Positions 1-10,482 of a stretch of DNA of 64,000 bases are shown here, piece after piece. The stretch is from Alteromonas sp. CI.11.F.A3 (GTDB lineage Bacteria; Pseudomonadota; Gammaproteobacteria; Enterobacterales; Alteromonadaceae), in contig NZ_CP136708.1 in the NCBI RefSeq assembly GCF_032925565.1, positions 3,906,001 to 3,970,000 of the forward strand, read 5' to 3'. Position numbers and translations under genes: made by a program. The notes beneath the pieces are model-generated. The model was not told where the DNA came from. It did not search any database and was given only the letters and a program-made list of their open reading frames with translations. How positions within the stretch are numbered: the stretch's first letter is position 1; each line of letters begins with the position of its first letter.

Positions 1-1172
1 CGCCCTAGCGTGGTGCCCCCTAAGCCTTTAGCAACAGATTTAACCTTGCCAGATAGCGTAACAATATCAACCTGAGCAAGGCCGCGTACCGATTGCTGAA
101 AGTAGATACTCTTGTTGCCTTTCCATTGAAAGTTAGACACCGAATTATCGATATCAGCGGTAAGGTTTTTGTGATCAGTACCATCTGCATTCATGATGTA
201 TAAATAGCGGTTTTTATACATCACTTTATCGTCACTACGACGTGAGTACGCCACATACTTTCCATTCGGTGATACTACCGGAGCGGACTCCGTGCCTTTA
301 AAGTCGGTAAGCTGCTCAATATCACCTTGCATATTTACCGTAAAGATATCGGATTCCACCGGCTCATATTCCCAGTTATCACTGCGATTGGCCGAGAAGT
401 ATATTTTTTGCGAATCAGGAGAGAAGCTTACACCTCCCCTATGATGATAATTACCAGAGGTTAGTTGCCTAGCCGTGCCACCATCAGTTGAAACTATAAA
501 TATATGCGTATAAGCAGGTTCTAAAATGCCTTTACCGTCAGCTTGATAACGGGCTTTGGTAATGTACTCAAATTTAGGTGCCCACTTCGCGTCTTTCGGC
601 TTCTTAGGCAAATTGACTTTAAGGGGCTTTTCTTCAACATTCACACTCATGGTAAATGCGATATGTTTACCGTTAGGAGACCAGGTGATATTGCCAAGGG
701 ATGAAGTTACATTGGTGATTAGGGCTGTTTGCCCCGTATCCATCCAACGCACGTAAAGCTGAGGCTTGCCTTCTTCATTAGACAAATAGGCGAGTCGCTT
801 ACCATCTGGCGACCACCTTGGAGAATAGTAACTTTTCTTAGATGATAATAATGGCCGATGAGACTTTCCATCCACTGATGCCAGCCAGATGTTCGAGCGT
901 GTGCTGTCCGACATAATGTCATTGGAGCGGCGAACGTAGGCGACTTGTTTACCATTGGGCGATACCCGTATATCACTCACGTACTCTAAATCAAATATAT
1001 CTTCAGATTGAAAAAACATATCATTATCAGTGTCTTCTTTCTCATCCTCGGCGTATGAGAATGATGAAAGGCCTGTAAAGATGCATAGCAAGAATACGGT
1101 TATACGCGTTGTAACACGAAAACCTCGTCTACCTTGCCTGAGCTGGCAATTAACAATTTGAGTTGAAAACAT
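1..1172 (-). CDS. S9-family (acylaminoacyl-peptidase-like) secreted peptidase, N-terminal part
   Basis: About 390 codons are visible from an ATG at 1172; the gene runs off the left edge. The N-terminus has a basic stretch and a hydrophobic core, with a likely signal-peptidase site after Ser-Tyr-Ala (about residue 41), so export is expected. What follows is a series of TolB/WD40-like beta-propeller blades with recurring motifs such as RVSPNGKQVAYVRR, SPRWSPDGKRLAYLS, ITWSPNGKHIAF and VSFSPDSQKIYF. This is the propeller that precedes the alpha/beta-hydrolase domain in prolyl-oligopeptidase (S9C) enzymes. The catalytic Ser-Asp-His domain lies outside the window, so activity cannot be confirmed; a TolB/DPP-type protein without peptidase activity is the alternative. 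An AGGGG Shine-Dalgarno sequence lies just upstream of the ATG. Confidence 0.8.
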   Translation of the reverse strand, partial: MFSTQIVNCQLRQGRRGFRVTTRITVFLLCIFTGLSSFSYAEDEKEDTDNDMFFQSEDIFDLEYVSDIRVSPNGKQVAYVRRSNDIMSDSTRSNIWLASVDGKSHRPLLSSKKSYYSPRWSPDGKRLAYLSNEEGKPQLYVRWMDTGQTALITNVTSSLGNITWSPNGKHIAFTMSVNVEEKPLKVNLPKKPKDAKWAPKFEYITKARYQADGKGILEPAYTHIFIVSTDGGTARQLTSGNYHHRGGVSFSPDSQKIYFSANRSDNWEYEPVESDIFTVNMQGDIEQLTDFKGTESAPVVSPNGKYVAYSRRSDDKVMYKNRYLYIMNADGTDHKNLTADIDNSVSNFQWKGNKSIYFQQSVRGLAQVDIVTLSGKVKSVAKGLGGTTLG

Positions 1173-1370
1173 GGAACCCCTGATATTTTTATTGGTGTTT
1201 CTTTATCTTACGGAATAAATCATCTGTTTTAAAAATAAACGGTGAGTAAACGTGGTTGTAAGATGAATTTGGGGCCGATTTGGTAAGATTTTTGACCTAA
1301 ACAGGGGGAATGAGTACAAGGGAATCGGAACAGCTAGTAAAAAAGATAGGGGAATGGGTGTAGCTAATAA

Positions 1371-1396
1371 AAAAGGGGCGCTTTTAGCGCCCCTTT
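1371..1396 (-). terminator. Rho-independent terminator of fba
   Basis: Read on the minus strand, a GC-rich hairpin (AAAGGGGCGC, five-base loop, GCGCCCCTTTT) starts 14 bases after the fba stop codon and runs into a T-rich tract. It closes the tkt-epd-pgk-fba unit and separates it from the S9 peptidase gene. Confidence 0.85.
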
Positions 1397-1409
1397 CAAT
1401 AAAAAAAAC

Positions 1410-2309
1410 TTATGCTTTTGAAGCTTGGTAAATACCTTCAATTGCACCATCTAGTGTAGCTGCAAACTCGTCATCAGATTGTTTGTCAGAAACACCTTCT
1501 GTTAGCGCTCTAGAGAAACTTGCGATAATGCCTTGGTTTTCTGAAAGCTTCGCATTGGCTTCTTCACGGTTGTAACCGCCAGACAACGCTACCACTTTAA
1601 GTACACGAGGGTGATCAACAAGCTCTTTATAGAAGTTAGCTTCATTAGGCAGTGTTAGCTTTAACATCACTTCTTGGCCTTCGCTCAACAAATTAAGCTG
1701 AGTAAGAATTTCAAGTTTAAGCAGTGCTTCTGCTTCAGCTTTTTGAGGGCTATGAATATCCACCTCAGGCTCAATGATAGGCACTAAACCTGCTGCGATA
1801 ATTTGCTTACCTACTTCAAACTGCTGCTCTACCACATCTTTGATACCTTGATGATTTGCCAGTTTTACCACTGAACGCATCTTAGTACCAAAAACATCTT
1901 GGGCAACGGCTTTAGCCAGTAACGCATCTAGACCAACAATCGGCTTCATCACCTGTACACCGTTGCTCTCTTCAACAAGCCCTTTATCCACTTTCAAGAA
2001 AGGAATAACGCGCTTCTTCTGCCACAGATAGTGCGCAGTAGACATGCCTTCAATTTCACGGTCTAGGGTATTTTCAAATAAAATAGCGCCTAAAACCCGC
2101 TCGCCACTGAAAGGGGTGCTGGTGATAATACGTGTACGCATTTGGTGAACAAGGTTAAACATTTCTTCGTCAGAACTGTATTCTGACTCTTCAATGCCAT
2201 ATAAACGTAGCGCTTTTGGTGTACTTCCGCCGCTTTGATCCAAAGCTGCAATAAAACCAACCTGCGTTTTAAGTTTATCTAGCATGGCCTGCTGTGCTTG
2301 TGATGCCAT
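1410..2309 (-). CDS. fba: Fructose-bisphosphate aldolase, class I
   Basis: 299 residues, usual for bacterial class I FBP aldolases of the Staphylococcus Fda type. It cleaves fructose-1,6-bisphosphate to DHAP and glyceraldehyde-3-phosphate through a Schiff base. The N-terminal [13 protein letters not shown] motif, the PFLKVDKG strand and the VMLKLTLP strand carrying the probable Schiff-base lysine (about Lys217) are all present. The metal-binding histidines of class II enzymes are absent. A clear AGGAG precedes the ATG. It is the last gene of the minus-strand tkt-epd-pgk-fba unit, 122 bp after pgk, and is followed by a strong terminator. In E. coli the equivalent position behind pgk holds the class II gene fbaA, so the enzyme class here differs while the operon logic is the same. 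Confidence 0.93.
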   Translation of the reverse strand: MASQAQQAMLDKLKTQVGFIAALDQSGGSTPKALRLYGIEESEYSSDEEMFNLVHQMRTRIITSTPFSGERVLGAILFENTLDREIEGMSTAHYLWQKKRVIPFLKVDKGLVEESNGVQVMKPIVGLDALLAKAVAQDVFGTKMRSVVKLANHQGIKDVVEQQFEVGKQIIAAGLVPIIEPEVDIHSPQKAEAEALLKLEILTQLNLLSEGQEVMLKLTLPNEANFYKELVDHPRVLKVVALSGGYNREEANAKLSENQGIIASFSRALTEGVSDKQSDDEFAATLDGAIEGIYQASKA

Positions 2310-2431
2310 TGCAACACTCCTTTTTTATAATACTGCTCTAAGAACAGGTGTAGGGTTTATCGTTATATGCCGACGTACTTCAATGTATCGCCGGCGAAAA
2401 TCGGAATCGATTTTTTAGTAGTCTGCTAATT

Positions 2432-3607
2432 TTATTTGTTTTTTTCTTCTAGCATGGCTACTGCAGGTAATGTTTTGCCTTCTAGAAACTCTAGAAATGC
2501 ACCACCACCTGTAGAGATATAAGATATCTTATCAGCGATTTCATATTTATCTACTGCTGCCAGTGTATCACCACCACCTGCAATTGAGAACGCATCGCTA
2601 TCAGCAATAGCCTCGGCTAACGCCTTTGTACCTGCACTGAACTGTTCAAATTCAAATACACCTACTGGGCCATTCCATACAATCGTACCCGCATTTTTAA
2701 TAATGCTTTCAAGGGCTTTTGATGAATCAGGGCCGATATCAAAAATCATATCATCGTCAGCGACATCACTAACGGCTTTAAGTGTTGCTTCTGTATTTTC
2801 ATCGAAAGCTTTACCCACTACTACATCGGTAGGTACTGGAATATTCCCGCCATTGGCGACTGCATCGCTCATTAACTGCTTCGCTTGCTCAGTTAAATCC
2901 ATTTCTACCAAAGACTTACCTACGTTATGACCTTGCGCGGCAATAAACGTATTGGCAATACCGCCGCCAACAATAAGTTGGTCAACTTTTTCAGCTAAGG
3001 TTTTAAGTACGGTAAGTTTCGTCGAAACTTTAGAACCGCCTACAATGGCTACCATTGGACGTTTAGGGTTGTCTAATGCTTTGCCTAGTGCATCTAGCTC
3101 TGCCGCAAGAAGTGGGCCTGCACACGCTTTAGTGGCAAATTTTGCCACACCGTGGGTAGACGCTTGTGCGCGGTGGGCGGTGCCAAATGCGTCCATTACG
3201 AAGATATCGCAAAGGGCTGCATATTGCTTTGATAGGGTTTCGTCGTCGCTTTTCTCGCCTTCATTAAAGCGTACGTTTTCTAGAATAACCAAAGAACCTG
3301 GTGCTACATCAACACCGTCTAAATAGTCTTTTTCTAGGGTAACCGGTACGTCTAACGCGTCGTTCAAATAATTCACAACAGGCTGAAGTGAGAATTCTTC
3401 CGCTGGCTCGCCTTCTGTAGGGCGGCCTAAATGTGACATTACCATTACCGCAGCACCAGCATCTAGCGCCGCTTTAATAGTTGGGATGGAAGCTTTAATA
3501 CGCGCATCAGAGGTCACTACGCCATCTTTTACTGGCACGTTTAAGTCTTGTCTAATTAATACGCGCTGACCGTTTAAGGCCAAATCACTCATACTTGGAA
3601 TTGCCAT
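2432..3607 (-). CDS. pgk: Phosphoglycerate kinase
   Basis: 391 residues, full length for bacterial Pgk. It transfers phosphate between 1,3-bisphosphoglycerate and ADP in the cytoplasm. The N-terminal [15 protein letters not shown] substrate-binding segment, SHLGRPTEG, the [13 protein letters not shown] nucleotide-domain start, WNGPVGVFE and the C-terminal [10 protein letters not shown] and [14 protein letters not shown] motifs are all intact. The start is an ATG behind an AAGGGAAAG ribosome site. It lies 77 bp downstream of epd and 122 bp upstream of fba on the same strand, so co-transcription is likely. Confidence 0.97.
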   Translation of the reverse strand: MAIPSMSDLALNGQRVLIRQDLNVPVKDGVVTSDARIKASIPTIKAALDAGAAVMVMSHLGRPTEGEPAEEFSLQPVVNYLNDALDVPVTLEKDYLDGVDVAPGSLVILENVRFNEGEKSDDETLSKQYAALCDIFVMDAFGTAHRAQASTHGVAKFATKACAGPLLAAELDALGKALDNPKRPMVAIVGGSKVSTKLTVLKTLAEKVDQLIVGGGIANTFIAAQGHNVGKSLVEMDLTEQAKQLMSDAVANGGNIPVPTDVVVGKAFDENTEATLKAVSDVADDDMIFDIGPDSSKALESIIKNAGTIVWNGPVGVFEFEQFSAGTKALAEAIADSDAFSIAGGGDTLAAVDKYEIADKISYISTGGGAFLEFLEGKTLPAVAMLEEKNK

Positions 3608-3684
3608 TGTCTTTCCCTTGTTAATCGAATAACTGTGAAAGCTGCCAAGGCTGGCGCTACCAACCTTGGCAGCAAAATTCTTAA

Positions 3685-4695
3685 TTAGCTTGCGTCATAC
3701 ATTGCTTGCGCGGTGTCGAGCATTCTGTTTGCAAAACCCCATTCGTTGTCACACCACACCAGTGTTTTTACCAGTTGCTTATGACTAACGCGGGTTTGCG
3801 TACCATCCACAATACAAGAATGAGGATCGTGATTGAAATCAACAGAAACTAGCGGCTCTTCTGTATAATCTAAAATACCCTGCAATCGCCCTGCTTTCAC
3901 TCGCTTCAATGCCTGATTAACGTCAGCAATGGTTACTTGCGTACTTAAGGTTACACTTAAATCCATTGCAGTAACATTAATGGTTGGCACCCGTACCGCA
4001 ATAGCTTCAAATTTACCTGCAAATTTAGGCAAAATACGTTCTATTCCCGCGGCTAACCGTGTGTCTACTGGAATAATAGACTGACTGGCTGCGCGAGTAC
4101 GACGTAAATCGGGGTGGTAAGCATCGATAACTTGCTGATCGTGCATAGATGCGTGAATAGTGGTAATCGTTCCGCTTTCAACCCCAAAGGCTGCGTCTAG
4201 CGCTTGAATAACCGGCACAATGCAGTTGGTTGTACACGACCCATTAGACACCAACTTATGCTCGGCTTTTAGCGTGTCATCGTTGGTACCAAAAATCACG
4301 GTATTGTCTAAATCGGGGGAACCCGGAGAAGAGAAGAGCACTTTACCTGCCCCCGCATTAATATGCGATTGACCTGACACCCTATCATCAAACTTACCTG
4401 TACATTCCAGTACAATATCCACCCCAATTTCTCGCCAAGGCAGTAAGTTAATATCAGGTTGTGCTAACAAGCGAATAGCATCGCCTGCTACGTTTAGTGT
4501 GTTGTTATCTAGTGCCACATCAAAACCGAACCGCCCATGGGCGGTATCGTATTTTAATAAGTGAGCAATACCTTCTGGCTTAGCGACATCATTAATCGCA
4601 ACCACGTTGAAGTGGCTATTGCGTCCGCTTTCATAAAGCGCACGCAATACATTGCGACCAATACGACCAAACCCGTTTATGGCAATGTTTACCAT
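3685..4695 (-). CDS. epd: D-erythrose-4-phosphate dehydrogenase
   Basis: 336 residues with the GAPDH fold: Rossmann motif [11 protein letters not shown] at the N-terminus and catalytic cysteine in SNGSCTTNC (Cys154). It is assigned to Epd rather than GapA because of Epd-type signatures: the LRALYESGR segment, [13 protein letters not shown], and [22 protein letters not shown] where GapA has a different active-site strand. Epd oxidises erythrose-4-phosphate to 4-phosphoerythronate, the first step of the DXP-dependent pyridoxal phosphate route. It sits 17 bp after tkt, whose reaction makes erythrose-4-phosphate, and before pgk, the same order as in enterobacteria. Residual GAPDH activity is possible. 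Confidence 0.93.
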   Translation of the reverse strand: MVNIAINGFGRIGRNVLRALYESGRNSHFNVVAINDVAKPEGIAHLLKYDTAHGRFGFDVALDNNTLNVAGDAIRLLAQPDINLLPWREIGVDIVLECTGKFDDRVSGQSHINAGAGKVLFSSPGSPDLDNTVIFGTNDDTLKAEHKLVSNGSCTTNCIVPVIQALDAAFGVESGTITTIHASMHDQQVIDAYHPDLRRTRAASQSIIPVDTRLAAGIERILPKFAGKFEAIAVRVPTINVTAMDLSVTLSTQVTIADVNQALKRVKAGRLQGILDYTEEPLVSVDFNHDPHSCIVDGTQTRVSHKQLVKTLVWCDNEWGFANRMLDTAQAMYDAS

Positions 4696-4712
4696 AGACT
4701 GCGGCGACCTCG

Positions 4713-6707
4713 TTAGCTAAGAGACAATGCTGCCTCTACCACTGCATCAGTAGTAATATTAAAGTGTTTGAACAAGTCACCTGCAGGTGCTGATTCACCA
4801 AACGTATCCATACCAATGATGGCGCCGTTGAAACCTACATATTTGTACCAGCTTTCTTTCGATAGTGCTTCAACTGCAACACGCTTAGTTACGCTAGAAG
4901 GCAATACGCTTTCACGATAATCTGCCGATTGGCGGTCGAAAACGTCGGTAGAAGGCATAGAAACTACGCGAACTGCTTTACCATCTGCACTTAGTTTATC
5001 TGCTGCTTCAACGGCAAGTTGAACTTCAGAACCAGTGGCAATAAAGATGTATTCAGGCGTACCTGCACAATCTTTAAGCACATAACCACCTTTAGTAACA
5101 TCGGCTAATTGCTGTTCGTCGCGAGGTTGCTGCGGCAAACCTTGGCGAGTGAAAATCAATGTTGAAGGGCCATCGTTACGCTCAATCGCGAACTTCCATG
5201 CAATAGCTGATTCAACTTGGTCACATGGACGCCAGTTATCTAGGTTTGGTGTAGCACGTAGTGCTACTACTTGTTCTACTGGCTGATGCGTTGGGCCATC
5301 TTCACCCAAACCGATTGAATCGTGAGTGTATACGAAAATAGCAGGTTGCTTCATTAGTGCCGCCATACGTACCGCATTACGAGCGTATTCCATAAACATT
5401 AGGAAAGTTGCGCCGTAGGCTTTAAAACCACCATGAAGGGTAATACCGTTCATCATGGCTGACATACCGAATTCACGTACACCGTAGTAAATGTAGTTAC
5501 CTGAAGCATCAGTGGCTTCAACGCCTTTACTGCCATCCCAAATGGTAAGGTTTGAACCCGCTAAGTCGGCAGAACCGCCTAGCAGCTCTGGTAGTAATGG
5601 GCCAAATGCATTTAATGCATTTTGTGATGCTTTACGTGACGCAATGTTTTGCGGGTTAGCTTGCAAATCAGCAATGATTTTGTCGGCTTTATCGCTGAAG
5701 TCTGCTGGCAAGTCGCCATTGACACGACGCTTGAATTCAGCCGCTAATTCAGGGTAAGCACTTTCGTATGCTGCGAAGGCATCGTTCCACGCACTTTCAG
5801 CGTCGCCGCCTTTGCCTTTCGCATCCCAACCGGCATAAATGTCGTCTGGAATGTCAAATGCACCGTGTTTCCACCCAAGCTTTTCACGAGTAGCAATAAT
5901 TTCGTCATCACCTAATGGTGCACCGTGACAAGACTCAGTGCCTTCTTTGTTTGGCGAACCAAAACCAATCACGGTTTTACAGCAAATAAGCGTAGGCTGA
6001 GCGCTGTTCGATTTAGCTTGCTCAATGGCTGCTTTAATTTGCTCTGGATCATGACCGTCAACACCTTCAATCACTTCCCAGCCGTAGCTTTTAAAGCGTG
6101 CTGGCGTGTCGTCGGTAAACCAACCTTCAACTTCACCGTCAATTGAAATGCCGTTGTCATCCCAGAAACCGATAAGTTTACCAAGGCCTAATGTGCCAGC
6201 AAGGGAACAAGTTTCATGAGAAATACCTTCCATAAGGCAACCATCGCCCATGAAAGTGTATGTGTAGTGATCGACAATATCGTGACCGTCACGGTTAAAC
6301 TGCGCCGCTAATACTTTCTCGGCTAGCGCCATACCCACGGCGTTACTTACGCCTTGACCTAACGGGCCAGTAGTTGTTTCAACACCAGGGGCGTACCCAT
6401 ATTCTGGATGCCCTGGCGTTTTAGAATGTAGCTGACGGAAGTTCTTAAGCTCTTCAATAGGCAGTTCATAGCCTGAAAGATGAAGCAAAGAGTACAACAG
6501 CATAGAGCCGTGACCGTTTGAAAGCACGAAGCGGTCTCTGTTTGCCCAAGACGGATTTGCAGGGTTGTGTGATAGAAAATCACCCCACAGTACCTCGGCA
6601 ATATCAGCCATCCCCATAGGGGCGCCTGGGTGACCAGATTTGGCCTGTTGAACAGCGTCCATGCTTAAAGCACGGATGGCATTGGCAAGTTCACGACGAG
6701 AGGGCAT
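4713..6707 (-). CDS. tkt: Transketolase
   Basis: 664 residues, matching E. coli TktA. The thiamine-diphosphate enzyme moves two-carbon units between sugar phosphates. Visible signatures are the N-terminal [20 protein letters not shown], the TPP-binding [13 protein letters not shown] with the downstream DDNGISIDG loop, the pyrimidine-domain [20 protein letters not shown] and the C-terminal transketolase domain. A consensus AGGAG lies before the ATG. It is the first gene of the minus-strand operon; the promoter must lie in the 388 bp shared with the divergent metK. Confidence 0.97.
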   Translation of the reverse strand: MPSRRELANAIRALSMDAVQQAKSGHPGAPMGMADIAEVLWGDFLSHNPANPSWANRDRFVLSNGHGSMLLYSLLHLSGYELPIEELKNFRQLHSKTPGHPEYGYAPGVETTTGPLGQGVSNAVGMALAEKVLAAQFNRDGHDIVDHYTYTFMGDGCLMEGISHETCSLAGTLGLGKLIGFWDDNGISIDGEVEGWFTDDTPARFKSYGWEVIEGVDGHDPEQIKAAIEQAKSNSAQPTLICCKTVIGFGSPNKEGTESCHGAPLGDDEIIATREKLGWKHGAFDIPDDIYAGWDAKGKGGDAESAWNDAFAAYESAYPELAAEFKRRVNGDLPADFSDKADKIIADLQANPQNIASRKASQNALNAFGPLLPELLGGSADLAGSNLTIWDGSKGVEATDASGNYIYYGVREFGMSAMMNGITLHGGFKAYGATFLMFMEYARNAVRMAALMKQPAIFVYTHDSIGLGEDGPTHQPVEQVVALRATPNLDNWRPCDQVESAIAWKFAIERNDGPSTLIFTRQGLPQQPRDEQQLADVTKGGYVLKDCAGTPEYIFIATGSEVQLAVEAADKLSADGKAVRVVSMPSTDVFDRQSADYRESVLPSSVTKRVAVEALSKESWYKYVGFNGAIIGMDTFGESAPAGDLFKHFNITTDAVVEAALSLS

Positions 6708-7095
6708 GTTGTCTCCTGATTTATTTTGTAGCTGAATTTCGCTAAGGGAACACTGTGGGCAAAATCCCTTTGTTCAACCTTAAAGCGCTGCATTGCTGTA
6801 TATCTTAATGTGGGCGTTATTCTTACCCATGCCACCATTCAGTTCAATGGCTTTTCATTGCCATTACCGAAAGTTGGCTAAAATAGTGAATATTCACATC
6901 ATTCCTTTGCTAACCATTATCGCTTCTTTGGGCAAGCGTGGCTAAATTTACTCAATTATCTGTAAAAGTGATCCGCCACTGTCAACAAATCGTAACGAAA
7001 GGACTTTTAGACGTCTAGAAGTAAAGACTGGTATTTATACCTTGTTTTAGTACAATACTCACCTATTTTGAACAATAAACGCTTATGGAGCATGT
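6708..7095. other. Divergent tkt/metK intergenic region
   Basis: 388 bp without a gene, separating tkt (minus) and metK (plus). The metK-proximal third holds the MetJ boxes and a candidate promoter described separately. The tkt-proximal part is ordinary AT-rich DNA in which I recognise no riboswitch, no attenuator hairpin and no leader ORF. Confidence 0.7.
7009..7056 (+). promoter_or_regulatory. Tandem MetJ boxes and metK promoter
   Basis: A perfect met box AGACGTCT (7009-7016) is followed in 8-bp register by AGAAGTAA and AGACTGGT (to 7032), the tandem array that MetJ dimers bind cooperatively. A plausible -10 element TACAAT lies at 7051-7056; its -35 region would overlap the third box, so repressor and polymerase would compete. 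Metbox consensus and MetJ control of metK are established in gammaproteobacteria; control here is inferred from the sequence. Confidence 0.8.
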
Positions 7096-8241
7096 ATGGC
7101 CACGCATTTATTCACCTCCGAGTCTGTGTCTGAAGGACACCCGGACAAAATCGCCGATCAAATTTCAGATGCGGTTCTAGATGCTATTCTAGAGCAAGAT
7201 CCTCGTGCCCGCGTGGCCTGTGAGACCTACGTTAAAACCGGAATGGTATTAGTAGGTGGTGAAGTCACTACCTCAGCGTGGGTTGATATTGAAGAAATCA
7301 CACGTAAAACCGTAAGAGACATAGGCTACGTTCATTCTGATATGGGTTTCGATGCTGACTCTTGTGCAGTATTAAACGCCATTGGTAAACAGTCGCCAGA
7401 TATCAACCAAGGTGTTGACCGCGAAAGTCTAGAAGAACAAGGTGCGGGCGACCAAGGCCTTATGTTCGGTTACGCCAGTGACGAAACTGACGTACTGATG
7501 CCAGCGCCAATTACTTACTCTCACCGCTTGGTTCAAAAACAAGCTGAAGTAAGAAAATCTGGCAAGCTAGACTTTTTACGCCCAGATGCAAAAAGCCAAA
7601 TTACGTTTAAATACGAAAACGACAAGCCTGTAGGCATTGATGCGGTAGTACTTTCTACGCAGCATTGTGACTCTGTTTCTACTGCACAAGTACGTGAAGC
7701 AGTAATGGAAGAAATTATTAAACCGGTGCTTCCTAGCGAATGGCTTAATAGCAACACTCAATTTCACATTAACCCTACCGGTCGCTTTGTTATAGGTGGT
7801 CCAGTTGGTGACTGTGGTTTAACTGGCCGTAAAATCATTGTAGATACCTACGGTGGTATGGCCCGTCACGGTGGTGGTGCTTTCTCTGGTAAAGATCCAT
7901 CGAAAGTTGACAGAAGCGCGGCATACGCGGGTCGTTATGTGGCTAAGAATATTGTTGCCGCTGGCTTAGCTAAGCGTTGCGAAATACAGGTTTCTTACGC
8001 CATTGGTGTTGCCGAACCAACGTCTATCAGCATTGATACTTTCGGTACTGGTGTGGTTGATGAGAAAACCTTAGTGGCGTTGGTGCGCGAACACTTCGAC
8101 TTACGCCCTTACGGTTTAATCAAAATGCTTGATTTAGAACGTGCTATCTACTTACCAACGGCTGCCTATGGTCACTTCGGCCGTGAAGCATTCCCGTGGG
8201 AAGCGACTGATAAAGCTGAAGCACTCCGTTCAGCAGTATAA
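7096..8241 (+). CDS. metK: S-adenosylmethionine synthetase
   Basis: 381 residues, full length. It makes S-adenosylmethionine from methionine and ATP. The N-terminal [21 protein letters not shown] segment is hallmark MetK, as are [12 protein letters not shown], the phosphate-loop [19 protein letters not shown] and the C-terminal YGHFGRE. The ATG follows GGAG. It is a single-gene unit with MetJ boxes upstream and a near-perfect terminator downstream. Confidence 0.98.
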   Translation: MATHLFTSESVSEGHPDKIADQISDAVLDAILEQDPRARVACETYVKTGMVLVGGEVTTSAWVDIEEITRKTVRDIGYVHSDMGFDADSCAVLNAIGKQSPDINQGVDRESLEEQGAGDQGLMFGYASDETDVLMPAPITYSHRLVQKQAEVRKSGKLDFLRPDAKSQITFKYENDKPVGIDAVVLSTQHCDSVSTAQVREAVMEEIIKPVLPSEWLNSNTQFHINPTGRFVIGGPVGDCGLTGRKIIVDTYGGMARHGGGAFSGKDPSKVDRSAAYAGRYVAKNIVAAGLAKRCEIQVSYAIGVAEPTSISIDTFGTGVVDEKTLVALVREHFDLRPYGLIKMLDLERAIYLPTAAYGHFGREAFPWEATDKAEALRSAV

Positions 8242-8307
8242 TTTACTCAGCGGTATAACCGCTCAAGGCTGCTTACATAGCTCAAGGCTGTTGAAAGCTA
8301 AAGGCAG

Positions 8308-8347
8308 AAAAAGGGGCGCTTTACTATATAGTAAAGCGCCCCTTTTT
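8308..8347. terminator. Bidirectional terminator between metK and the CYTH gene
   Basis: A 40-bp perfect palindrome: five A, then GGGGCGCTTTACTAT, its inverse complement, then five T. It ends metK on the plus strand. Because it is symmetrical it can also stop the convergent CYTH gene, whose stop codon lies 86 bp away. Confidence 0.9.
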
Positions 8348-8432
8348 AATTTCAGATATTTATCTATTTGGCCTTGGCTATCTCTATGTCCTATCTAGGC
8401 AGTTTCTATGCTGCATAGTAGCTATATAATGG

Positions 8433-8963
8433 CTATATAGACCCTGCAAACATAGAAGCACTACTCGTACTACCGCTCGCAATAACCATATCAGGCAAAC
8501 CAAATCGCGCTAACGCGACATTTTGAAATTCTTTCTTATGGGTCACCTCGGTTTCAGCGAAATCAGGTGGTAAAAATTGTCGACTACTCATTTCACTGTC
8601 AAATTCTACTTCCACCACTTTCAAAGGTGCTAAATTACCGGTGAAAATGTCTACCACCAGCTGAGCACCAAAAAAGTCGATACGATATCGCTGCTTTTCC
8701 ACCCGCATGTTTTGGGTTAACGGCCATAAATCAGCAAATTGCTCAGAGTCCAACGCAATTCGCGTATCTCTGCGTTTAAGGCCAACACCTTGTTTAACGG
8801 CCATGGTGTAGTTACCACCTTCGTCCCTAATTCGAATATGCTTATCCGGCTCGGTGGCCAAATAACCCTGTCTTATTGCCACAGGTTTTCGTGTATCTAA
8901 CAAACCTTCTGGCACATAACTTACTAAAAACTTTCGTTCAAATTCCCATTCCGTTTGCATCAC
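8433..8963 (-). CDS. CYTH-domain inorganic triphosphatase-like protein
   Basis: 176 residues, the size of a single-domain CYTH / triphosphate-tunnel metalloenzyme (YgiF N-domain and NeuTTM type). The defining ExExK motif is at residues 7-11 (E-F-E-R-K). The further basic and acidic tunnel strands are visible: HIRIRDEGG, YTMAVKQG, EKQRYRIDF, LVVDIF and VVEVEFDSE. Such proteins usually hydrolyse inorganic triphosphate, and some bind other triphosphorylated ligands or act as adenylate cyclases (class IV CyaB). The C-terminal low-complexity Ser/Ala tail has no assigned role. It stands alone, convergent with metK. Confidence 0.85.
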   Translation of the reverse strand: MMQTEWEFERKFLVSYVPEGLLDTRKPVAIRQGYLATEPDKHIRIRDEGGNYTMAVKQGVGLKRRDTRIALDSEQFADLWPLTQNMRVEKQRYRIDFFGAQLVVDIFTGNLAPLKVVEVEFDSEMSSRQFLPPDFAETEVTHKKEFQNVALARFGLPDMVIASGSTSSASMFAGSI

Positions 8964-9277
8964 TCACCTCCGGCCATGTTCCCTATTTGAAAGTACTGCT
9001 TTGCCCACTAAATTGAAGTAAGTCTTACTACTACCCTTTAAAAGTTAGTTCACAATGGAAATATCTAACAAGTTTATTTTTCACCTTTTAGATAAAAGAC
9101 TACACTTACTATTCAGCACCTATTTTTTGTTTCAGTTTTGTGTCATTTTTTAAGATAGAGATAGGCACTTAGGGCGAACAAAACACCTTTGTGACTTTGA
9201 AGCTACCACTTAAATTTATAATAATCGGTAGTCATAAGAACACGTTTACGCTGTCTCACTCGACTAGGAATTTATTC
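8964..9277. other. Divergent intergenic region, no gene seen
   Basis: 314 bp between the CYTH gene (minus) and the small exported protein (plus). It is AT-rich and should hold both promoters. A GTG at 9191 is in frame with the downstream gene, but the resulting 29-residue extension is unlikely. I see no RNA gene. Confidence 0.5.
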
Positions 9278-9763
9278 ATGAAAACTTACCCAACTTGCGT
9301 GGTTTGTTTAATATTGCTTGCCCCTTTGAGTGCCACTTACAGCAAGGCCGCTGATTGGAAAGCTGCTGATTGGGATGGCTACTACGGCCCCATCGTGTTC
9401 AAAAGCGAAAAAATAGCAAAATGGAAAATTAAAAGTCGCTTTAATGAAACGCGCCTTGAATCCGTACCTGGCTATGATAATCATTTTAACGCCAGCAAAA
9501 ACAGTCAACTCTCTATTCGCGCCCAGCGTGCATTAACACTACTTTTTAAACAGCAAATATATGCGTCGTTTAATACGACTCACTCACCTTTACAATACTA
9601 TCCAGAATGGCGCTACATACCCGAAGACTTAGGCACGTTTACTCGATTAGGTTGGCTAGTTGGTGACGAAAGCGGTTTGAATATGGCGTTAGAATTTGAA
9701 CATCGTGAGGTGGGAGACAAAGAAAACAATGCGCTTACGTTAGGTGTTCAATACTTTTTCTAA
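9278..9763 (+). CDS. Small exported protein, possible outer-membrane beta-barrel
   Basis: 161 residues from the ATG at 9278, chosen over the upstream in-frame GTG (9191) because it follows AGGAA and begins an ideal signal peptide (Lys-Thr start, hydrophobic core, cleavage near YSKA). The mature part has alternating polar and aromatic strands and ends in ALTLGVQYFF. A terminal Phe with alternating hydrophobic residues is typical of the last strand of an outer-membrane barrel recognised by BamA. There is a short repeat ADWKAADWDGYY at the mature N-terminus. I recognise no family; a small porin-like or surface protein is the best guess. The stop lies 16 bp from the convergent exonuclease gene. 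Confidence 0.65.
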   Translation: MKTYPTCVVCLILLAPLSATYSKAADWKAADWDGYYGPIVFKSEKIAKWKIKSRFNETRLESVPGYDNHFNASKNSQLSIRAQRALTLLFKQQIYASFNTTHSPLQYYPEWRYIPEDLGTFTRLGWLVGDESGLNMALEFEHREVGDKENNALTLGVQYFF

Positions 9764-9779
9764 TTTAAAAAAGCTGGTG

Positions 9780-10424
9780 CTAATTTTGGTGCTTTGCCGC
9801 TTCAACTTTATTACGCGTTTCCACATACGTGCTTTGAATAACCTTCGCATCGGTACTTGCTCGATGGCGACGATCGTCGCTTTGCGATTCAATATTAGTT
9901 TTTACATCATGCCAAAGCGCCATTTGAGGTTCGCTCAAGACATACTCCAACGCACGACATGAAAAAGACATTTGAACCGAGGCTGCTGCAAAAAGTTTAA
10001 TAAGCCAAGGGTTATCTACCACCCATCCGTCGCTATACACAATGGTATTGCTTAAAAAGGCATTAAGCTCGTGGCACACTTTAATCGGACAAACGCCGTA
10101 AGTGTTTAACATGGCTCTGGTGATACCATGCAACGATTCTGCTTCTTGATCCCAATGAACCCAACTATCAAAGGGACGAATGAGTTTGCACCATTTTGCA
10201 CCATCATAGCGCACTATCCCTATTTCAATAGGATAACTACGGGCACCAAACCCACTGGCTTCCACATCAATAATGGAAGGGGGATAATTTCTTTGCAAGC
10301 TAACTCCCATCTGCGCTGGCGTGATATACGCCTTGCCTTCTTTAAACCTAATAAACGAACTCAGAAAGCGCAAACGGAATTGAAAATCATACTTTGGTTG
10401 TATAATTAAAAAACAAACCGACAC
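9780..10424 (-). CDS. DnaQ/RNase T-fold 3'-5' exonuclease-like protein
   Basis: About 214 residues from a GTG at 10424 preceded by AAGGAAG; a TTG at 10475 and an ATG at 10310 are alternative starts. The DEDDh exonuclease motifs are in order: Exo I IIDVEASGFG, Exo II in VYSDGWVVDNPWL, and Exo III with HRASTDAKV supplying the late His and Asp. It is therefore probably an active two-metal 3'-5' exonuclease or exoribonuclease. Nothing shows the substrate. The ATG at 10310 would leave only nine residues before Exo I, so a short N-terminal extension is uncertain. It is separated from yqhD by a hairpin. Confidence 0.7.
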   Translation of the reverse strand: MSVCFLIIQPKYDFQFRLRFLSSFIRFKEGKAYITPAQMGVSLQRNYPPSIIDVEASGFGARSYPIEIGIVRYDGAKWCKLIRPFDSWVHWDQEAESLHGITRAMLNTYGVCPIKVCHELNAFLSNTIVYSDGWVVDNPWLIKLFAAASVQMSFSCRALEYVLSEPQMALWHDVKTNIESQSDDRRHRASTDAKVIQSTYVETRNKVEAAKHQN

Positions 10425-10482
10425 TTTATCTTCCTTGTTAATAGTAGAATCGTGCCAGTTTGTATCAATATACAATCAGAAG

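Noticed and set aside
719..976. 85-codon minus frame inside the S9 peptidase
   Set aside because: It is an alternative frame of the beta-propeller, which is continuous in the correct frame from 1172 to 1.
6708..7095. SAM riboswitch upstream of metK
   Set aside because: No SAM-aptamer core was recognised and clear MetJ boxes explain regulation.
8261..8290. Direct repeat GCTCAAGGCTG, two copies after metK
   Set aside because: Only two 11-bp copies in a 3' untranslated region; no structure or element associated.
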